A DNA stretch of 34,635 nt from JAICIG01 sp035532215 (GTDB lineage Bacteria > Planctomycetota > Planctomycetia > Pirellulales > JAICIG01), in NCBI GenBank assembly GCA_035532215.1, contig DATKRK010000446.1, positions 1-34,635 of the forward strand, read 5' to 3'. Both the position numbers and the translations under genes were made by a program. Position 1 is the first letter of the stretch, and each line of letters starts with the position of its first letter. A model generated the notes under the pieces. It ran no database searches. It was not told the origin of the DNA and worked only from the letters and a program-made list of their open reading frames with translations. Positions 1 to 8,451 of the stretch are shown here, piece by piece.

Positions 1-1
1 G

Positions 2-100
2 CCGCCGAATCCGGACCTCGCGTCTTGTCCCGACTGCGGCCGGCTCGTTTCGCGTCAGGCGGCGAGTTGCCCGCAGTGCGGCCGGCCGATGAATGTCTGA
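2..100 (+). CDS. C-terminal end of a zinc-ribbon protein (partial)
   Basis: Reading from base 2, the open frame runs off the left edge and ends at TGA 98-100. It encodes two CxxC knuckles, CPDCGR and CPQCGR, 14 residues apart, followed by a four-residue tail (PMNV). This is the usual form of a double zinc-ribbon at the end of a bacterial protein, where four cysteines hold one zinc ion. The rest of the protein lies outside the window, so its function cannot be given. The frame is open from the edge with no alternative product on this strand. The gene converges on the transporter gene, with about 107 bp between their ends. Confidence 0.6.
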   Translation, partial: PPNPDLASCPDCGRLVSRQAASCPQCGRPMNV

Positions 101-207
101 CGGCCTTGACCGAACGCCGCCGCGGCCAACAGTCCGAAAACCGCAGACCGGCGAGACGTCTGCACGACAGGGGCGGTTCGCCTTCGTACCGCGTTCGCGC
201 ACGCGTC

Positions 208-969
208 TTATAGTCCGAGCTTGATGGCTACGCCGCAAGAAGTGACGACCAGGCCGGCCAGGGCGTGACTGTAGCGATGGAGCGGCTCGAAGCGCACGGC
301 CCCGGCGCCGGCGCACATCAACACGACCATGCCGGTCATCGTGCCCAGCGTGGCGAGGCCGAACAGCAGCGTCACGCAGACCACGCCCAGCGTGTTGGCC
401 TTGGCAGCCGGATACATCAACAGCGGAATCAGCGGCTCGCACGGCCCGAAGATGAAAATGGTCAACAGCACCCAGGGCGTCAGCGAGGCTTTGCGGGGCA
501 GCGCCGCGGCCTCGGCCGAAACGCTGGGTTCTCCAACGGGTTCGGCGGCCGAGGCGTGTACGTGCAGATGGGCGTCTTGATGGACGTGCTGGTGTGCGTG
601 GACCGTGCCGTCGAAGTGAACGTGCAGGTGCGCGTGCCGGCGGTTGCGGATGGCCTGCACTACGCCCCAGCTAAAGTAGGTCAAGCCGAAAGCCACCAGC
701 AGCCAGCCAGCCACGTCGCCGCGCAGTCCTTCGAGCGTTTCCAATTGTAACACGACGATGCCGAAGGCGATGCCGATCAAGCCCAGCACGACCGAACTGG
801 CGACATGGCCGACGCCGCACAGCAGCGTTACGCAAACGGTCTTCCGCAGGCTCCAGCCGCCGACGCGCGACATGGCGACGAACGGCAGGTAATGGTCGGG
901 GCCGTACAGCGTATGTAAGAAGCCGATCGTCACGGCCGCCGCCGAGAGGGCTCCCAGATCTGCTGTCAT
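208..969 (-). CDS. UreH/TauE-like membrane transporter with His-rich cytosolic loop
   Basis: A 253-residue polytopic membrane protein. Several hydrophobic segments flank a central hydrophilic stretch very rich in histidine (motifs HAHLHVHF, HAHQHVHQ, HLHVHAS). An early HTLYGPDHYLPF motif resembles the HX4DH-type motif of the nickel/cobalt transporter and UreH/SafE-like families, and a second FGPCEPLIPLL motif opens the C-terminal half. Such proteins move divalent metals or small anions across the inner membrane, and the His-rich loop suggests metal binding. The ATG at 969 is preferred over the longer frame to 1062 because the extra 31 residues are Arg/Ser-rich and unlike a membrane protein start. 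No urease or hydrogenase genes are nearby, so the substrate is unknown. Confidence 0.72.
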   Translation of the reverse strand: MTADLGALSAAAVTIGFLHTLYGPDHYLPFVAMSRVGGWSLRKTVCVTLLCGVGHVASSVVLGLIGIAFGIVVLQLETLEGLRGDVAGWLLVAFGLTYFSWGVVQAIRNRRHAHLHVHFDGTVHAHQHVHQDAHLHVHASAAEPVGEPSVSAEAAALPRKASLTPWVLLTIFIFGPCEPLIPLLMYPAAKANTLGVVCVTLLFGLATLGTMTGMVVLMCAGAGAVRFEPLHRYSHALAGLVVTSCGVAIKLGL

Positions 970-1260
970 CGTGCGTCTTCGAGTGCTAAGGATCTGATCC
1001 GAGGATGAACGGCGCCAGCGGCCGCGATTTCGACGGTTTGTTTCGGAGTCGTAGCGTAGCACGAATCGCAGTCAATGACTATCCGTCCTCGCCCGCTCCG
1101 AACTACCCCCCGAACCGGCGATGCTCACGCCGGTTGTCCCGGAGGAAGACTGGCGGGGGCTCGCGCGCCGTCGCGGAGAATCGGCTGCTAAAATACTCTC
1201 GGCGATTCCGCGCCTCCGCGTGAACCCCGGAGGCCTTTGCACTTACCTGGAATCCAACGC
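970..1260. other. Divergent intergenic region
   Basis: These 291 bp separate the minus-strand transporter from the plus-strand class V enzyme and must hold both promoters. I see no convincing -35/-10 pair, palindrome or leader ORF. The short frames here are interior extensions or shadows. Confidence 0.4.
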
Positions 1261-2433
1261 ATGGCCGAGACTGAACGCACCAACACCGAGTTCGCCAATT
1301 CCGGCGGCGCCTGGCTCGAACTGCGGCGGATGATGCCTTGTACGCGGAAGTGGGCCTATTTCGATCATGCGGCCGTAGCGCCGATCTCGGCGCCGGCGCA
1401 GGCCGCGCTCGTCGAGTGGGCTAACGATTTCGCCGAAAACGGCTGCGCCGATTGGCCGCAATGGGCCCAAGAATTGGAGCAGGTCCGCCGCTCGGGCGCC
1501 GAATTGATTTCGGCGGCGACCGACGAACTCGCACTCGTCCACAATACCACCGAGGGCGTCAACCTGGTGGCCGAGGGATTTCCTTGGCAAGAGGGCGATA
1601 ACGTCGTCGTGCCGGCCGACGAATTCCCGACGAATCTTTACCCTTGGCTGAACCTCGGCGGCCGCGGCGTGGAAGTCCGCCGCGCGCCTGTCGACGAGGG
1701 CCGCGTCGAACTCGATCGGCTCGCCGCAGCCTGCGACTCGCGGACGCGGATCGTCGCCGTCAGTTGGGTCGGCTATGCCAGCGGTTGGCGCAACGACGTC
1801 GACGCGCTGGTCGAACTGGCGCACTCGCGCGGCGCCTTGTTGTTTCTCGACGCGATTCAAGGCTTGGGCGTGTTTTCGCTCGACGTGCGGAAGACGCCCG
1901 TCGATTTTCTCGCGGCCGACGGCCACAAGTGGCTGCTCGGCCCGGAAGGCGCAGGGCTGTTTTACCTGCGCCGCGAGCATCTCGACCGCCTGCGGCCGCT
2001 GGGCGTCGGTTGGAACAGCGTCGCGCACGCCTACGACTTCAACTGCGTCGAAATGAACTTGAAGCCGGCGGCTGCTCGCTACGAAGGGGGCACTTACAAT
2101 ATGCCCGGCCTGGCGGCTTTCGGCGCCAGCCTGGAGTTGTTGGCGACGTATCCGACCGAGCAAATCGCGGCTCGCGTGCTGGCCGTTACCGACGAACTTT
2201 GCGAGCGGCTCGCGCGACTGGGCGCGAAAATCGCCAGTTGCCGCGAGCCGCAGCACGCCAGCGGCATCGTCTCGTTCGAATTGCCCGGCCGCAATCCGGC
2301 GCTGGTGCGGAAAGCCTGCCGCGAGCAGCAGGTGCTGTTGAGTTGCCGCGGCGGCCGACTGCGCGCCAGCCCTCACGCGTATTGCAACGCGGACGATCTC
2401 GATCGGCTGATCGCGGCTCTCGGAAGCTGCTAA
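1261..2433 (+). CDS. Aminotransferase class V / cysteine desulfurase-like PLP enzyme
   Basis: A 390-residue fold-type I PLP enzyme. Recognisable family features are the phosphate-binding HNTTEG segment, the cofactor-ring aspartate in FLDAIQGLG, and the Schiff-base lysine in DGHKWLLGPEG (about K223 from this start). The family includes cysteine desulfurases, isopenicillin N epimerases and related lyases. The desulfurase active-site cysteine loop is not obvious; CREQQVLLSCRGGRLR near the C terminus resembles the C-terminal region of epimerase-like members. It acts in the cytosol. The ATG at 1261 is chosen because the upstream extension is short and not family-like. The gene points toward the FAD/radical SAM pair, but a 356-bp repeat-bearing gap separates them, so co-transcription is uncertain. 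Substrate unknown. Confidence 0.85.
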   Translation: MAETERTNTEFANSGGAWLELRRMMPCTRKWAYFDHAAVAPISAPAQAALVEWANDFAENGCADWPQWAQELEQVRRSGAELISAATDELALVHNTTEGVNLVAEGFPWQEGDNVVVPADEFPTNLYPWLNLGGRGVEVRRAPVDEGRVELDRLAAACDSRTRIVAVSWVGYASGWRNDVDALVELAHSRGALLFLDAIQGLGVFSLDVRKTPVDFLAADGHKWLLGPEGAGLFYLRREHLDRLRPLGVGWNSVAHAYDFNCVEMNLKPAAARYEGGTYNMPGLAAFGASLELLATYPTEQIAARVLAVTDELCERLARLGAKIASCREPQHASGIVSFELPGRNPALVRKACREQQVLLSCRGGRLRASPHAYCNADDLDRLIAALGSC

Positions 2434-2789
2434 CGCGCCGGCTGCAGGGGCTTTTCAGTCAGCCGCGCCGCCGGCAAAATGGGGAAGGCGTGCATTTGCT
2501 GCGGCTCTCAACCGGACCTAGAGCCTCTTCGAAGCCATTTTGACAGTTGGGTGGCTGGCGACTGAGCCTTGGCGAAGCCCCCAGTTCGCTGGGGCATCGC
2601 TTCGCTCTGCCACCAGCCACCCCGCCGTCAACTCAGAGTTGACGAGGCATTAGAGCATTGATCGCAAGAGCGGAACGGTTCTCACGCGGATGTGCGGAGC
2701 CGCGGAGTTTTCTTGTTTCCATCTCCGCGCCTCCTCGCGAGCCTTTTTCGAACGTGCCGCAACGCTTTACCGAAAAAAGATTGAACTGA
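2434..2789. other. Intergenic region carrying a palindromic repeat
   Basis: No gene is seen in this 356-bp gap. Its main content is the 74-bp hairpin repeat at 2549-2622, followed by a smaller imperfect palindrome (GTCAACTCAGAGTTGAC) near 2627-2643. The remainder just ahead of 2790 is unstructured. Confidence 0.5.
2549..2622. repeat. Hairpin repeat, family with GGGTGGCTGG ends (copy 1)
   Basis: The core is bounded by GGGTGGCTGG (2549-2558) and its exact inverse CCAGCCACCC (2613-2622). At its centre is a perfect hairpin, CCCCAG-TTCG-CTGGGG (2579-2594). A near-identical core lies at 30471-30543 and an inverted half-copy at 9121-9154. This looks like a non-autonomous palindromic element of the REPIN/MITE kind; no protein is encoded. 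Confidence 0.75.
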
Positions 2790-4049
2790 ATGGCCGTTGA
2801 CACTCCCGCCCGTATTGCCGTCTTGGGCGCCGGACCGATCGGCCTGGAAGCGGCGCTCTACGCCCGCTATCTGGGCTACGAAGTCGATCTCTACGAACGC
2901 GGCCGCGCGGCCGAGAACCTGCTGCGTTGGGGGCACGTGCGGATGTTTACGCCGTGGCGAATGAACGTCACGCCGCTGGGCGCGGCCGCCTTGAGCGCGC
3001 AAGACGACGCCTGGCAACCGCCGGACGACGAGGCGATTTCGACCGGCCGCGAGTTGGCCGAGGCGTATTTTGTTCCGCTGGCTCATTCCGACCTGCTCGT
3101 CGACGGCTTGCACACGGGCGTTGAAGCGTTATCACTCGGACGGCAGGGCCTGCTCAAGCAGGACCTGGTCGACGAGGAGATTCGCATCGATGCGCCGTTT
3201 CGCATCCTGCTTCGCGAAGCCGGCGGCATGGAGCGTCTGGCAACGGCCGACGTGGTGATCGACGCGACTGGAACCTACGGCAACCCTAACTGGGCGGGCG
3301 AGGCCGGCATTCCGGCCCTGGGCGAACTCGCCGCCGCCGACAAAATCGAATACGGCCTGCCCGACCTGCTCGGCGCCGAGCGCGAAAAATACGCCGGCCG
3401 GCGCGTGTTGCTCGTCGGCGCCGGTTATTCGGCCGCCACGAACGCGGTCGCCTTGGCCGCTTCGGTGCCGGAGACGCAGACGACCTGGATTACGCGATTG
3501 CAGTCAGGTTCGCTGGCGTCGGACGGCCCGATCGCGCTCGTTCCCGACGATCGACTGCCCGAACGCGATCGGCTGGCGCGGGCGGCCAATGCGCTGGCCG
3601 CGGCCGGCAAGCCGATCATGCACTGGCCGGCCACGGCCATCGAAAGCATCGAGCCGTTGGCCGACGGCGGCTTTCGCGTCATGCTCTCGGGCCAACACGC
3701 GGGCGAGATCGAAGTCGATCGGATCATCGCCAACGTCGGCTTCCGGCCCGACAATCGCATCTACGCCGAGCTGCAGGTTCCTGAGTGTTACGCCAGCGGC
3801 GGGCCGATGAAGCTGGCCGCCGCGCTGGCCAAGGCGCCGTCGGCCGATTGCCTTGCTCAAACATCCGCCGGCCCCGAGGCGTTGTTGAATCCCGAGCCCG
3901 ACTTTTACATCCTTGGCGCCAAGAGCTACGGCCGCAATTCGCAGTTCTTGCTCTCGAAGGGGCACGAGCAAATTCGCCAGTTGTTCTCGATCATCGGCGA
4001 TCGGGCCGATCTCGATCTTTACGCTACTGCCAGGAAAATGCGGCCGTGA
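2790..4049 (+). CDS. FAD-dependent oxidoreductase (flavin monooxygenase-like fold)
   Basis: A 419-residue protein with an N-terminal dinucleotide-binding motif GAGPIG (residues 13-18) after a beta strand, an acidic residue at the end of the second strand (VDLYERG), an ATGTYGNPNW segment typical of flavin monooxygenases and thioredoxin-reductase-like enzymes, and a second Rossmann motif LLVGAGYSAATNA (about residue 210) for NAD(P)H. A third motif near the C terminus (FYILGAKSYGRNSQFLL) matches the FAD-closing region. It presumably oxidises a small molecule using NAD(P)H and FAD in the cytosol. Its stop codon overlaps the GTG start of the radical SAM gene by two bases, so the two products are probably made together and act in one pathway. 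Substrate unknown. Confidence 0.85.
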   Translation: MAVDTPARIAVLGAGPIGLEAALYARYLGYEVDLYERGRAAENLLRWGHVRMFTPWRMNVTPLGAAALSAQDDAWQPPDDEAISTGRELAEAYFVPLAHSDLLVDGLHTGVEALSLGRQGLLKQDLVDEEIRIDAPFRILLREAGGMERLATADVVIDATGTYGNPNWAGEAGIPALGELAAADKIEYGLPDLLGAEREKYAGRRVLLVGAGYSAATNAVALAASVPETQTTWITRLQSGSLASDGPIALVPDDRLPERDRLARAANALAAAGKPIMHWPATAIESIEPLADGGFRVMLSGQHAGEIEVDRIIANVGFRPDNRIYAELQVPECYASGGPMKLAAALAKAPSADCLAQTSAGPEALLNPEPDFYILGAKSYGRNSQFLLSKGHEQIRQLFSIIGDRADLDLYATARKMRP

Positions 4050-4975
4050 ACGGCACGATCGCGGCGCCCGAGGTGCAGCTTTCGCACCTGGACCAACTCT
4101 GGTTCCAGGTCTCCGGCACGCTCTGCAATCTGACCTGCCAGCATTGCTTCATCAGTTGCAGCCCGACGAACGACGCGTTCGGCTATCTCTCGTTCGCCGC
4201 CATCCGCCGCCATCTCCAAGCATCGGTCGCGCTGGGCGTGAAAGAATACTACTTCACTGGCGGCGAGCCTTTTTTGCACCGCGAGATGACGGCCATCCTG
4301 ATCGAGACGCTCCGCTTCGGGCCGGCCACCGTGCTGACCAACGGCACGGTCTTCAAGGACCAATGGCTGGAAGCCTTGGCCCGGGCCGAAGCCGAGAGTC
4401 CGTACAGTCTGGAATTCCGCGTTTCGATCGACGGCTTTTCGCCCGAAACGAACGATCCGATTCGCGGCCAAGGCACGTTCGCCCGGGCCATGCGCGGCGT
4501 CGCTCAACTGGTCGCGCACGGCTTCCTGCCGATCATCACGGCGGCGCGCACCTGGCCCGACGAGCAAGAAACCGCCGTGGTCGCCGGCTTCCTCGACGCC
4601 TTGCGGGCGATTGGCTACAGCCGCCCTCGGCTGAAGATCTTGCCGACCTTGCGGCTGGGCGCCGAAGTTCGCCGCACGCACGGCTACGACGCCGACGAGC
4701 GCGTCACGGCGGAGATGCTTGAGGGGTTCGATATCTCGCAGTTGATTTGCGAGCACAGTCGCATCGTTACCGATCGGGGCGTCTACGTCTGCCCGATCCT
4801 GATCGACGAGCCCGACGCGCGGCTTGGCAACGCGTTGGCCGAGGCGCTCGGGCCTTTCGCCCTCGGTCACGGGGCCTGTTCGACCTGTTATCAATACGGC
4901 GCAATCTGCTCGAACCCATCGACCGGCGCCTCGAAGCGCGAGGTTGCCGCGACGGCGCGCGGCAAGCAAGGATAA
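4046..4975 (+). CDS. Radical SAM protein with C-terminal cysteine cluster
   Basis: A 309-residue protein. Residues 27-34 carry the [4Fe-4S]/SAM motif C-x3-C-x2-C (CNLTCQHC), followed by the SAM-amino-group motif GGEP (72-75), as in the radical SAM superfamily. Four cysteines near the C terminus (about 249, 278, 281 and 288; CPIL, CSTC, AIC) are spaced like a partial SPASM-type auxiliary cluster site. The start is taken as GTG 4046, whose last two bases belong to the upstream TGA, giving a coupled start; upstream extensions of the frame lie inside the FAD gene. SPASM-like members often modify peptides, but no precursor peptide is visible nearby, so a small-molecule substrate is equally possible. 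Confidence 0.85.
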   Translation: MNGTIAAPEVQLSHLDQLWFQVSGTLCNLTCQHCFISCSPTNDAFGYLSFAAIRRHLQASVALGVKEYYFTGGEPFLHREMTAILIETLRFGPATVLTNGTVFKDQWLEALARAEAESPYSLEFRVSIDGFSPETNDPIRGQGTFARAMRGVAQLVAHGFLPIITAARTWPDEQETAVVAGFLDALRAIGYSRPRLKILPTLRLGAEVRRTHGYDADERVTAEMLEGFDISQLICEHSRIVTDRGVYVCPILIDEPDARLGNALAEALGPFALGHGACSTCYQYGAICSNPSTGASKREVAATARGKQG

Positions 4976-4992
4976 AAGCAGAAGTCAGAAGG

Positions 4993-5082
4993 CCGGAAAA
5001 AGGGGACATTCTGCTTTTTCACGAGGGCCGAGGAATGGGGATGCCCGGGTTCGCGAAAAAGCAGAATGTCCCCTTTTTCCGG
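4993..5082. repeat. Palindromic element, GGGGACATTC family (copy 1)
   Basis: Two perfect 28-bp inverted arms (4993-5020 and 5055-5082), each containing GGGGACATTCTGC flanked by A/T runs, enclose a 34-nt spacer. A second element with nearly the same arms but a different spacer is at 11633-11712. The element fills the space between the converging radical SAM and F-family genes; its strong stem ending in T runs on both strands could also stop transcription from both sides. It encodes no protein. Confidence 0.8.
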
Positions 5083-5083
5083 G

Positions 5084-6127
5084 TCAGATTCCTTCGAGCG
5101 CGCTGTTGATCGTGTTCAGGTAGAACATCGCCAGGCGGAAGATCAGGACGATGATAATCATCGCCACGAGGCCCCAGACGGCGAAACCGGCCAGTACGGT
5201 CAGCGCGGTCAAGGCGCGCTGCGCCTGGTCTTGATATTGGCTGGAAAGAATCTCCATCGTCTCGGGCAGCCGGCCGCTGCGCTCGCCGACTTCGAGGCTG
5301 TCCAGAAAATCGCGGGGAAAGGCCCGCGTCTCGGCGAAGGCCCGGCTGATTTCTTCCCCGGAACGGACCGAGGTCAGCACCTCGTTGATGTGGTCGGTGT
5401 AGCGGGCGTTGCGCGTGCTGCGAAAACACAAGGGCAAGGCGGGCAGCAGGTCCATCCCGGCCTCGAACGTCAGATGCATCGTCCAGGCCAATTGCGCCAG
5501 CGAGAGCGTTTGCAGTTGCGGTCCGAGGACGGGAATTTCGAGCAGCGCTTTTTGCACGGGCCGCGTCCAGGCCAGGCCGCGGCGGATGGCCTGGATCGTG
5601 AGGAAGATGAAAACGGCGATGCTCAGGATCACCATGAAGTAGATCATCACCCCTTCGCCGCCGACCAGGCCTAAGCCCAGCGGATCGATCGGTTTGCCCC
5701 CCTCGCCGGTAATGAAGCCCATCACGTAGATCAACAAGCCGATGATGCACACGGCGGCGAACAATTGCAGCATCGGCCAGGCAATGGCGGCCAGGAACGC
5801 GCGCTTGAGCCTCAGTTGGTGCTCGTAGTGTTCGGCCAGTCGCTTGAGGACTTCGGCTAGCTTGCCGGTCTGTTCGCCGACGGAGATCAACTCGCGAAAC
5901 AGGCCGGGAAAGAACGCGCCGGTTTCGGCCAGGGCGTCGGTCAGCGTTTCGCCGCGGTTGATTCCCTCGGAAACCTGCTCCAGCCGCCGGCGCAGGCCAG
6001 GCGAAAGCCGCCCGCTCGACTCGCGGGCCCAAACGCGCCGCACTTCAATGCCGCTCTCCAGGCTCGTCGCCAGACGGCGGCTGAGCTGGGCCAGCTCTTT
6101 TTGTCCGATGCGCTCCGAGAAAAGCAT
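5084..6127 (-). CDS. Type II secretion system F / PilC family inner-membrane protein
   Basis: A 347-residue protein with the two repeated helical T2SSF domains of GspF/PilC. The first has LATSLESGIEV...GETLTDALAETGAFFPGLFRELISVGEQTGKL and the second FEAGMDLLPALPLCF...FLDSLEVGERSGRLPETMEIL. Hydrophobic membrane segments follow each domain (around LQLFAAVCIIGLLIYVM and the C-terminal FAVWGLVAMIIIVLIF). In pilus and secretion machines this protein is the inner-membrane platform that contacts the assembly ATPase. No ATPase or pilin gene is next to it. ATG 6127 gives the usual family start. ATG 6193 is possible: it has GAGGG just upstream but overlaps the CLC gene by 26 bp and adds an Arg-rich, non-conserved extension. 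Confidence 0.85.
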   Translation of the reverse strand: MLFSERIGQKELAQLSRRLATSLESGIEVRRVWARESSGRLSPGLRRRLEQVSEGINRGETLTDALAETGAFFPGLFRELISVGEQTGKLAEVLKRLAEHYEHQLRLKRAFLAAIAWPMLQLFAAVCIIGLLIYVMGFITGEGGKPIDPLGLGLVGGEGVMIYFMVILSIAVFIFLTIQAIRRGLAWTRPVQKALLEIPVLGPQLQTLSLAQLAWTMHLTFEAGMDLLPALPLCFRSTRNARYTDHINEVLTSVRSGEEISRAFAETRAFPRDFLDSLEVGERSGRLPETMEILSSQYQDQAQRALTALTVLAGFAVWGLVAMIIIVLIFRLAMFYLNTINSALEGI

Positions 6128-6167
6128 ATCTATTGGTATAGCCGCTTTCCGCGGCCGAAGCGAGCGC

Positions 6168-8093
6168 TCAGGAGATGCCCGCCGGCGCGCCATTGCCCTC
6201 GCCGTGAACGTAGCGCAGGTAAATCGTGGAAATATCCGAGCGCTTGACGATGCCGACCACCTTCGGCGCGGTTCCCTCGTCGACCAGCGGCAATTCCGAA
6301 CAGTCGTTGGCGACGAACAGTTCCAGGGCCCGGTCTAAGGGATCGCCGGCCCGCAGGGGCGTAATATCGCTGCGCATCAGGTCGGCGACGAGGAACATCG
6401 ATTGCGCGTGCGGCAACTGCGAGGCAAGGTGGACTTCTTCGAGCTCCACCACGCCCAGCAAGCGCCCTTCGGCGTCGGTGACCGGCAGTCCTTGATACGA
6501 GGTGTCGCCCAGCACGCTCAGCACGCGTCCCAGCGGATCGTCGGGATGCACGGTCGGCACGCTCTGAGCGGCGGTCATGAACTGCCCGACTCTGAGGCCC
6601 TTGAGCACCTCGCGAATATAGTCGCCCTGGTGGGCGGGCGAGCGCGAGCGGTTTTCGACCTGGCAACTGTAGATCGACTGCTCGTCGCTGAACACGAAGG
6701 CCAGCGTGCAGACCCAGAGCGTCGGCAGCAGCAGGTTGTAGTTGCCGGTCAACTCGCTGACCATGACCAAGGTCGAAAACGGCGTTTTGGCGGCGGCCGC
6801 GAAAAAACCGGCCATGCCCACGATCACGAAGCTCGCCGGGTGCGGGGCCAGTTCCGGCCAGACCCAGTGCAAGGCGATGCCCAAGGCGCCGCCGCCGCAG
6901 CCGCCGATGACCATCGACGGGCCGAACACGCCGCCCGAACCGCCGCTGCCGATCGTGAGCGCCGTCGTCAGGATTTTGCCGAAGGCCACGGCCAGCAGCA
7001 AAACGGCGGCCGACAGGCTCGCTTGATCGCTGGCCGGCTGCACCAGCGCGTCTTGCAGCACGCCGTAGCCGAACGAGAGCACCGCCAGAGTCTGCTCGTC
7101 GCCCAGCGCGAAGTAAATCGCCAGCCCCACGACCGCGCTCAAGCAGGCGCCGATGGCGGGCCGGAAGTGCGGCTTGATCTTCAACTGATGAAACACGTGC
7201 GTCAGGCCGTAGAACGTTCGCGTATAAATCGCCGCCAGCGCGATCATGCAAATCGCCAGCAGCGAATAGGGAACCAGCGCCAGCGGATTGTTGAACGACA
7301 GGACTTTGAGCACCTCGGGCGACAACTCGAACAACGGCTGCCAGCCGAACACCAGGCCGAACGTGGAATAGGCCGTCACGCTGGCCATGCCGGCGGGAAT
7401 GACCACCTCCGACTCGAAATCGGGCGAGCGATAGAGCACTTCGGCCGCGAACAGCGCCCCGGCCAGCGGCGCGCGGAAAATCGCCGCCACGCCGGCGCCC
7501 ATGCCCGCCGCCATCAGCACGCGCCGATCGACGGCCCGCAGCTTCAACAGCCCGCCCAGGTACGAGCCGAAGCCGGCGCCGATCTGAGCGATCGGCCCTT
7601 CGCGGCCGCCGGAGCCTCCCGTGCCGAGCGTGATGGCGCTGGCCACGATTTTGACCAGCGGCACTCGCGGGCGGATCAGGCCTTGGCGTTGATGATAGGC
7701 CTCGATGGCCGCGTCGGTGCCGTGCCCTTCGGCTTCGGGCGCCAGGCTATACACGATCACTCCGCTCACCACGCCCCCCGCAGTCGCCACGACCAACAGC
7801 ATCCACGGCCGAAACGGCTGCTGGGTGTCTTTGAAAATCGGCCGTTCGCCGCCCGGCTCTTCGGGGCGGTAGCCAGCGACGCGATCGAGGGCCAGGTGCG
7901 AGGTCGTCTGGCAAGCCAAAAAGAACACCACCGCGCCGAGGCCCGCGATCACGCCCACCAGCATCGACAACATCATCAACCGGGCTTGCGAGCGGAATCG
8001 TTGCCGGCCGAGAGTCCAAAATTCGGGGATCCAGCGGAAAGGGTGCGAGGGGATTGGGCGATTGGCGCTTTTCTTAGGCATGGCATGGAACAT
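6168..8093 (-). CDS. CLC-family chloride channel/transporter with C-terminal CBS domains
   Basis: About 641 residues. The membrane part has the CLC selectivity segments GTGGSGGREGP (with the external gating glutamate in REGP) and GSGGSGGVFGPSMVIGG. After about residue 480 come two CBS domains, seen in VGQFMTAAQSVPTVHPDDPL and VADLMRSDITPLRAGDPL; these usually bind adenine nucleotides and adjust gating. In the helix holding the internal proton glutamate of E. coli ClcA (IIEEM), this protein reads AAEVL, with Val at the second position as in vertebrate CLC channels, so passive chloride conduction is as likely as proton-coupled exchange. Start: ATG 8093 or 8081 (MPKKSANR); neither has a clear Shine-Dalgarno. 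The gene reads toward the F-family gene and is divergent from pcm. Confidence 0.9.
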   Translation of the reverse strand: MFHAMPKKSANRPIPSHPFRWIPEFWTLGRQRFRSQARLMMLSMLVGVIAGLGAVVFFLACQTTSHLALDRVAGYRPEEPGGERPIFKDTQQPFRPWMLLVVATAGGVVSGVIVYSLAPEAEGHGTDAAIEAYHQRQGLIRPRVPLVKIVASAITLGTGGSGGREGPIAQIGAGFGSYLGGLLKLRAVDRRVLMAAGMGAGVAAIFRAPLAGALFAAEVLYRSPDFESEVVIPAGMASVTAYSTFGLVFGWQPLFELSPEVLKVLSFNNPLALVPYSLLAICMIALAAIYTRTFYGLTHVFHQLKIKPHFRPAIGACLSAVVGLAIYFALGDEQTLAVLSFGYGVLQDALVQPASDQASLSAAVLLLAVAFGKILTTALTIGSGGSGGVFGPSMVIGGCGGGALGIALHWVWPELAPHPASFVIVGMAGFFAAAAKTPFSTLVMVSELTGNYNLLLPTLWVCTLAFVFSDEQSIYSCQVENRSRSPAHQGDYIREVLKGLRVGQFMTAAQSVPTVHPDDPLGRVLSVLGDTSYQGLPVTDAEGRLLGVVELEEVHLASQLPHAQSMFLVADLMRSDITPLRAGDPLDRALELFVANDCSELPLVDEGTAPKVVGIVKRSDISTIYLRYVHGEGNGAPAGIS

Positions 8094-8451
8094 AGAAGCG
8101 TTTCGCTGCGAACGGAGAAATTCGCCCGCGAGCGGTTGGCGACGCATGCAGGCGCCCGGCGGCGCCCCCAATTTGCGGCCATATCAGCATTTGGCGGTTG
8201 CCGAGGGGCACTCCGTCGTCCTGGGCAATCCGCATCGTAAGGCCGCAGGAAAGTTCAGGCAACCGCCATTCCCGCTTCGTTCAGAATCAAATTGACGTCG
8301 AGTACGGCTGCCAGCGTAGAATAATAGCACCGGCAAGCCGCGGGAAAAGGCCGCTCTTTGCGTGCGTTCGCCAGCTTTCCCGGATTGCAACGCATCGATT
8401 CGTTTTCTCGAAAGAGTCGACCAGTTTTTCTCGAAAAAAGGCGAAGTCGTG
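8094..8451. promoter_or_regulatory. Divergent clcA-type/pcm intergenic region with candidate promoter
   Basis: This 358-bp region separates two divergent genes. On the plus strand TTGACG (8292-8297) and TAGAAT (8317-8322) resemble -35 and -10 boxes, but the 19-bp gap is longer than ideal, so this is only a candidate. The 11-mer TTTTCTCGAAA occurs twice, at 8403 and 8426, just ahead of the methyltransferase start; it may be a regulatory site or chance. Confidence 0.3.

Noticed and set aside
6402..8240. 612-codon open frame antisense to the CLC gene
   Set aside because: It is rich in His, Gln and Arg with no domain pattern and mirrors a clear CLC gene; long antisense frames are expected at this GC content.
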